A stretch of DNA of 64,000 nt from Rhynchospora pubera. Its lineage: Eukaryota; Streptophyta; Magnoliopsida; Poales; Cyperaceae. The notes under the pieces are model-generated. The model saw only the letters and a program-made list of their open reading frames with translations, had not been told where the DNA came from and searched no databases. Below, piece by piece: positions 58,153 through 64,000 of the stretch (within the stretch, counting starts at the first letter, position 1; each line of letters opens with the position of its first letter). The DNA lies in assembly GCA_028095005.1 (NCBI GenBank), contig CM051459.1, forward strand, positions 256,728,229 through 256,792,228, written 5' to 3'. Both the position numbers and the translations under genes were made by a program.

Positions 58153-58992
58153 ATATGGCATCTCCTTAAACACCCCTTAATATGAGTTAATTATCATAGA
58201 TGAGAATATATATTACATCTCCTTAAACACCTCTTAATATGTGTTAATTATCATAGACAAGAATAGATCTGAACTTTATGATAATGCGGCTCTTATCCTG
58301 ATCTATGGCAATTTCTTATGGCGGGTATTGTTTTTTTGTGAGGTCGTCCAAGAAGATGAAATCTCAAACAAAGAAACGGGTTTATAAGAAAAAGCATGCA
58401 TATAGCTAAAAAACAAATTCATATGTGTTTTGTGATTTAATGTAAGATCATGTTCTACATATTTTACTATGTGCGAAGACTGAAAGCAAGATAAGGACAA
58501 ATAAAAGTAAGAAGTATTGGAGGCATATGTATTCACTATTCAGTATCGATGGAATTAGAAACATATACATTTTGTGTTTCGTGAGACTCACGTGCTGCAC
58601 TGTGGAAAGAACAGTAGTTACAATCCTGGCCGTTGATTCTGCTCTGCTCGATCCTATCTGTTCGTTTTTTTTATGGTGTTCGTCTGATTGATGCCAGTAC
58701 CTTTCTTTGCACGAACGATGTGAGGGGCCTCATGGGTTTTCTATTTATGTGCGACTGGTGCACGTAAGTTCTTCTCCTGTCAAGTGGGTGTTATTGTAAA
58801 CAAATTTTGTGGACAATGTGCAAGCAATCTAAGTTCTCTCCCATTCTCTCTAATTTTAATTCTCTGGATTCTTCTCGACCACACCAACCACACCAAATGA
58901 GGGAGAGGGGAAAAGGAAAAAATCGTACGCTCTGCTGATGCGACTCCCGAGGCCAGAGAGAGACGACGGCTATCGCTCTTCTTCCTCAAATT
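58153..58992. other. intergenic and candidate upstream region
   Basis: AT-rich at first, less so from about 58560. The last ~200 bp before 58993 look like a plant 5' leader (CT-rich, then ATGGCGGCC). A second copy of TTACATCTCCTTAAACACC-like sequence at about 58160-58250 shows a small local duplication. Confidence 0.4.
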
Positions 58993-61900
58993 ATGGCGGC
59001 CTCAGATCTCAGTTCGCAATGCCGGTAGTATGGATGAGTAGATCTGTTCATTATCTTTCGTATGAGTAGTGATTGACCTCAATGCAGCTTCTTCTCGCAT
59101 CTATTACTTAACTAATGCTTTTGCTTTGTTGGGGTTAGGAGAACGTTGGTGGCTCCACCTCTCCTGTCCTCTTCTTCTCCTCATCTCCGACGCCGTTCAA
59201 AACCTCAAGGTAAATGGGTGTGTCTACACTCTATACATTGGTGGCTGATTCAAGCAGAATTTGTTGTTTATGCGAGAGGAGCAGGTAGTTCTAAATTTTT
59301 AATCCCTTCAACTCTTCGATTCTTCAGTTAATTAAAATTAACCTTTTTTTTCGAAAAAAGGTGGGAGCGCCACCCAATTTCATTAAAATGAAACAGAAAT
59401 ACAAATAAACCCTACAATTAACTATAACATCCTACATTACTGGACCACATAGTGCCAAACAATTTTGATTCTTCTTACTAATTTTGATTCTATTTTTGTG
59501 GAATTAGCTCATAAACATTCTCGGGAATTTGAGACATGGCTGATTTTAGCAACTTAAGCTGAATTTGGTTTGATTGCTTGGTTTAAATTAGTCCATGTCT
59601 AAGATGTACTTTTTATTTGATACGTTTGGTTGGTGCTTAGGTCCAACATATGGTGGAGGCAAGTGAGAGAAGCTTCATAGTTCTTACTTCCTTGGTACAA
59701 TAAGTAAGAGTTTTTTTTTTTTGGATCTGATAAGATTTTATGCCTAATAATGAGCTCATTATTTGTTTTATCTGATTTCCATAAAATTCATTAATTTTTG
59801 GATGAGTAACAAGATGTACTCTGGGCTGTTAAAGAAACCAAATAGCAAAAAACTTTTTTAACTTTGGACATACTAAACTAACCGTGCTTATTTAATAATC
59901 AAACATAGCTTATTAGATCTTCTTTTGAAGGGTTCTTATTTAATAAGCCCTTTCCTCTATATGATCTTCATGATAGAAGAATGATTTCTGCAAAACCACA
60001 CAATATTTAATGATTTTTGTGACATGAAAAACCACACAAATTGGATATGCACTTTACTGATCTCATGCAAAATTATAGGCACACTATAATTAACTCTATT
60101 ATATGTGTTTCTATGACCAAAGTAAATATAATAGTCAATTTTTCCATGGAGGAAGCCTTATGGAACGGTCAATATCTTCATTGATCAAATCGGGAAAATA
60201 TTTAAATTATGAAAAATTAATTTTAAATATATCAGCAAAAAGGTTTTGGTAAATTGAGAACTTTCTATTTTAGTTTCTTCATTGGTCGTTTTCTTTCAAA
60301 TAGATATTAAAGTTCAAATATTTATACATGTATCAGCTTTAATTTAATTGAAAGCCCCTATCTCATTATTGTTCTACCTTGAATCTACTGCTATCTATTG
60401 TAACAGTATGCATGTCGGAAAAGTAATCGTCTATCGTTGATTGTTCCTTTTAGCAGGTTTTGTAACCAAATTAGAGAGAATTTGGAGGTCAATCTTTTAG
60501 ATCCAAATTTCGATGAAGAGTCAATATTTGGTTGGAAATTGAAGGTAGTAAGGTGCAATGCTGACAACTGCTAATTTGTATGAGTTTTCTTTATTACTTT
60601 CTTCTGATGTAAAGCTAATTATATTTCATATAAATAAATAAATAAATATGTAAGATTTATACACAACTTTTTCTTCCTATTAGTCTACTGATGTGCTGCT
60701 ATCAGTTGTGACAGTATTTACGTCGGAAAATTAATCGTTTATTGTTTCTTATTGTTTTTAGCAGGTTTGGCAACCAAATCAAAGAGAATTTGGAGGTCAA
60801 TCTTTTAGATACAAATTTCCGTGGGGAGTCTATATTTGGTAGGAAATTGAAGGTACGGTGCTGACAATTGCCAATCTGTATAAATTTTCTTTATTACTCT
60901 CTTCTGATGTAAAGCTAATTATGTTTGATAAAAATAAATATGTAAGATATTTTTTTTCCTTTATATGAAATGTCGTAGTTGCTTCATTGATGACTCAAAT
61001 CATTTTGCTGTATTAAATCTAACTTTTTGTTTCAAGCTTTTCTAGATGCCTTGCATTAAGTTTACAAATTCATGGTTGAATCAGGTTGGTAAGCATGTTT
61101 GGGCGGCAAACAACTTTCTTATAGTTATCGAAAATAGGAATTCAGATGTGCTTATCCCAATAGGTCAATTATAAGATTGTTCCTTTAGGTAATAGGAGCT
61201 TAAACATGTTTTTGGATCACATGATGATCAAGTGGGAACGCATCTATGTGCAACTAATGAAGAATATTTTGTACGAACTAATGAAGCTAACTTTTTAATA
61301 GGTTACAACAGTGAATGAGATGAAAAATATTAGAGTAGCCTACAGTGGTGCATTTGCTATAACATGCACAGACTAATTAAAAGGTTACAATACATAACTT
61401 TGTTCTGAAAAGGGTAAATTTTATTTATCTCAAACTTTCTACTTTGGATTATATATTTCTATTTTCTTCAGAGAAATTTTTTTATTGTATTGCAATGTTA
61501 GTTTTGTTGTTTCTGACTTTTCTCTACTTCTAAAGTTGGTAGCCTATCGAAAGTATGAAATATTGAGAAATTGGAAAATGGACCCCCATGGTGCCAATAA
61601 CAGCGAAGAAATAAGCCATCTGAAAGAAAATGCATCAACTCATTTGGACATTTGCAGGGAGCTCCATAAATATGGGTAATTTATAGTACAAACAATTAAC
61701 ATAATCGAAGTAATTTAGAATTGTTCGTAGTAAAAATACGAAAGACTAATGGAAATGGAAAATGAGCTCCATACAAATGATATTCTGTGTTAAACAATAT
61801 TTTTTTTAGTTTATTGTGGTGCGTTAGCGAATTATGTTTAGCATTTTGAACTTCTATAGTAATGATGATAAACAAAAGTCCAATTCTATAGGTAAACAAG

Positions 61901-62189
61901 AGTCTTATTCTTTGTAAAGAATAATTGCAACATCTTCAATATGAAGCTCACATGACTGGATCAACTTCAACCTACGGCTTCATTGTAAGTTAAGTTTATC
62001 AGAAATATTTTTTTTTTTTGGCATTTAGTTTTCTTTATGGAAAGACTATATCTAGAGTATGATACCATCATCATGATTATATTTATAATAAGTGGTAGCA
62101 GCCTTCACAAGTTATAATTAATCATGGATTAAGGGTCTAAAGAGGTTGCATTTCTCAGTTACAGATCGGTGTGGAGTGATGAGACTCAT
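58993..62189 (+). CDS. possible multi-exon gene, unrecognised
   Basis: Candidate exons: 58993-59024 (MAASDLSSQC), 59139-59209, 60457-60544, 60765-60852, 61536-61675, and smaller ones near 61943-61985 and 62166-62189. The best supported is 61536-61675 (LVAYRKYEILRNWKMDPHG … HLDICRELHKYG), polar and protein-like, with AG and GT sites at its edges. The two 88-nt exons (FCNQIRENLEVNLLDPNF… and FGNQIKENLEVNLLDTNF…) are tandem duplicates; either joins 61536 in frame, but both together would not. The first two exons do not join the third in phase, so an exon is missing or the start is wrong. I recognise no family. It could be a decayed gene. Confidence 0.4.
59345..59462 (-). mobile_element. probable LINE 3' end fragment
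   Basis: On the minus strand the segment ends with AATGAAATTGGGTGGCGC, TCCCACC and an A-rich tail, which resembles the 3' end of plant L1-like LINEs. No clear target-site duplication. Confidence 0.45.
60384..60950 (+). repeat. tandem duplication of ~280 bp containing an 88-nt exon
   Basis: Copy 1 (about 60384-60660) and copy 2 (about 60683-60950) align through flanking intron, a TTTTAGCAGG acceptor, the 88-nt exon and the downstream TTCTTCTGATGTAAAGCTAA. Differences include several substitutions and small indels, so it is not recent. Confidence 0.88.
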
Positions 62190-62730
62190 TAGGTAAACAC
62201 CATTCTTCTTTTTTCACTTTTTTCTCGATTTTCTAATCGAAGATGTTGAGAAATGCTTATGTTAGATGGTAGGGTCAACTACTGGTAGCCTCTTTCAGTA
62301 TTGTGCATTTCTGTATTTTGTGTGAAAATTCTAATTTTTGAAAATTGAACATCTGATTTTGAATACCATACAATAAGCAGGTCATATTAGTCAATTTGTA
62401 TCAAATATAAATTAAATTTTTATACATCATATTGAATGATACATTGTTGCCACTTAAACTTAAAAATGAAAATTTCAGTGAAAGAGGTTACCAGCATATT
62501 AGACCATACTAGATGTTTATATATTAAACACGCCCTCTGCACTAATTTTTGTGCCTTTTGTTTTAGTCATTCTACTTCTACACGTCTTTATTGTACTTGA
62601 GAGTGCTTTTGAGTCAACTAACTGCAGTCAACTAAGTTTTGTTCATCATATAAGTAAATGCTCGTATAATTTGAGTTTTTTTTTATTGATTACATTCTTC
62701 CATTGTAATATCCAATTTTGCTTGATTTTT
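62190..62730. other. AT-rich, nothing identified
   Basis: May be intron or 3' region of the candidate gene at 58993; no convincing exon was found. Confidence 0.35.
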
Positions 62731-63248
62731 CTATAATTCATTGTTGTTTGATTGAGCTGGATAAGTATGACTATCTTCAATCATGTTTTTAGGGAAAATA
62801 AATTAGGACTGAAGGTCCTTGTACATATATATATTCTGAGAAATTTTTACTATTCTCTAAAATAAATGAGATCATTCTGTGAATTTTTCAAGAGAAATCA
62901 GTAGCCTATTGATGAGAAATCAGTACCATTTTGTTTTGCTATTGTACGATTATTTCCAATTTTATTGAAGAGAAATCAGTACCGTATTTCTATAATTCAT
63001 TGTTGTTTGATTGAGCTGGATAAGTATGACTATCTTCAATCATGTTTTTAGGGAAAATAAATTAGGACTGAAGGTCCTTGTACATATATATATTCTGAGA
63101 ATTTTTTACTATTCTCTAAAATAAATGAGATCATTCTGTGAATTTTTCAAGAGAAATCAGTAGCCTGTTAATGAGAAATCAGTACCATTTTGTTTTGCTA
63201 TTGTACGATTATTTCCAATTTTATTGAAGAGAAATCAGTACCGTATTT
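62731..63248. repeat. 259-bp tandem duplication, near identical
   Basis: Two direct copies (62731-62989 and 62990-63248) beginning CTATAATTCATTGTTGTTTG and ending AGAAATCAGTACCGTATTT. I count only a few differences. Within each copy GAGAAATCAGTA also recurs three times. Confidence 0.93.
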
Positions 63249-64000
63249 CTGGTACCATTAATTTCATTAGGTGGTTATGTTGATTTCATTCGATATGATA
63301 TGACCAGTGGGTCTGATGTCATTTGGTTTTGTGTTGTCAATTTTGAATGATAAGCAATGTTTTGTCAGTTCGTTTGTTTCATGGCACATTGTCAGATGAG
63401 GTACTTTTTCCAATTAGGAACAACTTAACGGACCTACAAGAAACAATTTCTTGAGCTTATTTGCACAGTTGTTACTTAATTGAAATTATTCATATTTATT
63501 CACATAATTGGTGCTATTGCTATTCTATTTCTGAATTGCCACATCACCTAAAAAATATTGCCTTTTATAATCTGGAACATGCATCCTTTTTGGTGGTTTT
63601 GGTCCTTTTTAGCTTAATATATCATATAGTCGTTAAAAATTTCAACTCCTTTTGTAATTTTCTCTGAAATTCTGAGTTCAAGTTTGATTTTGAGCCTGAT
63701 TCTTTATTTTTTCTGCTTCTTCTACAGCTTTTAGGTCTGGAAATTTGCAGCTTCTCGAGGCTTCTACAGGAAATCTTCAATTCTGATTATACTTTTGATA
63801 TCCTTTCTCAAATAGCAGCTTTTAGGTGTTGTTTCTTTTTCTTTATCATTTTCTCTTCTTGGAGTTGAAAAAGCTGATACTGAAAGTGCGCAATAGAATC
63901 AAATAAAGTGACAATTGACCATCATCGATCAATATTTGATATTTTTTTCATTGCAATTGGTTTGGTATTTCTTATATTAATGATACTTTTGTGCAATTTT
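63249..64000. other. end of window, nothing identified
   Basis: AT-rich with pyrimidine-rich stretches and possible acceptor sites near 63720-63770, but no reliable exon. Confidence 0.35.

Overview
The window is nuclear DNA of a flowering plant, most likely a eudicot. It is AT-rich, its genes have many short GT-AG introns, and the gaps between them are full of plant transposons. The genes are typical land-plant types: ZIP metal transporter, nuclear-encoded plastid Ycf33-like protein, BAH-Agenet chromatin protein, pectinesterase and RPA1-like protein. I see no bacterial operon, CRISPR array or viral genome. The species cannot be named from the sequence.

Layout. 1-6657: a Ty1/copia retrotransposon on the minus strand, cut by the window start, with a 1,760-bp 5' LTR, an initiator-Met-type primer site, a ~2-kb leader and an open gag-pol. 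6658-10134: intergenic, with a GAA microsatellite. 10150-10332: a tRNA-derived SINE. 10668-12156: a three-exon gene (minus) for an unrecognised 125-aa protein. 12.7-15 kb: small retroposons and MITEs. 15.0-20.1 kb: a pyrimidine-rich leader and a 12-exon RPA1-like gene (plus) with one in-frame stop. 22371-23235: a PIF/Harbinger-like element ending 34 bp before the ATG of a ZIP transporter gene (23270-26630, plus), which lacks one base in exon 1 and carries a SINE in its last intron. 26.77-28.96 kb: five ~400-bp fold-back elements packed into a (TA)n tract. 29314-29904: Ycf33-like plastid protein (minus). 31675-36796: seven-exon BAH-Agenet protein (plus). 38935-41593: intact five-exon pectinesterase (minus). 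42.9-49.3 kb: a hAT-like MITE, Tourist-like MITEs, a GC-rich fold-back minisatellite and a 1.5-kb long-TIR element. 50929-52757: a broken tandem copy of the pectinesterase. 53.3-58.2 kb: a MITE, two more fold-back elements in a TTA microsatellite, and a 5'-truncated L1-like LINE interrupted by a solo LTR of the same family as the retrotransposon at the start. 58.9-62.2 kb: a weakly supported, unrecognised gene (plus) with a tandemly duplicated 88-nt exon. 62.7-63.25 kb: a recent 259-bp tandem duplication.

The host genes are independent housekeeping or cell-wall genes and form no shared pathway. The only family relationship is the pectinesterase pair. The most informative signals concern genome dynamics: insertions dated by nesting, target-site duplications read directly, single-base lesions in two otherwise intact genes, a GC-AG intron shared by both pectinesterase copies, and a set of hairpin elements with unrelated ends but similar cores sitting in microsatellites. 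I found no convincing new biological system. The fold-back cluster and the duplicated 88-nt exon deserve the first follow-up.
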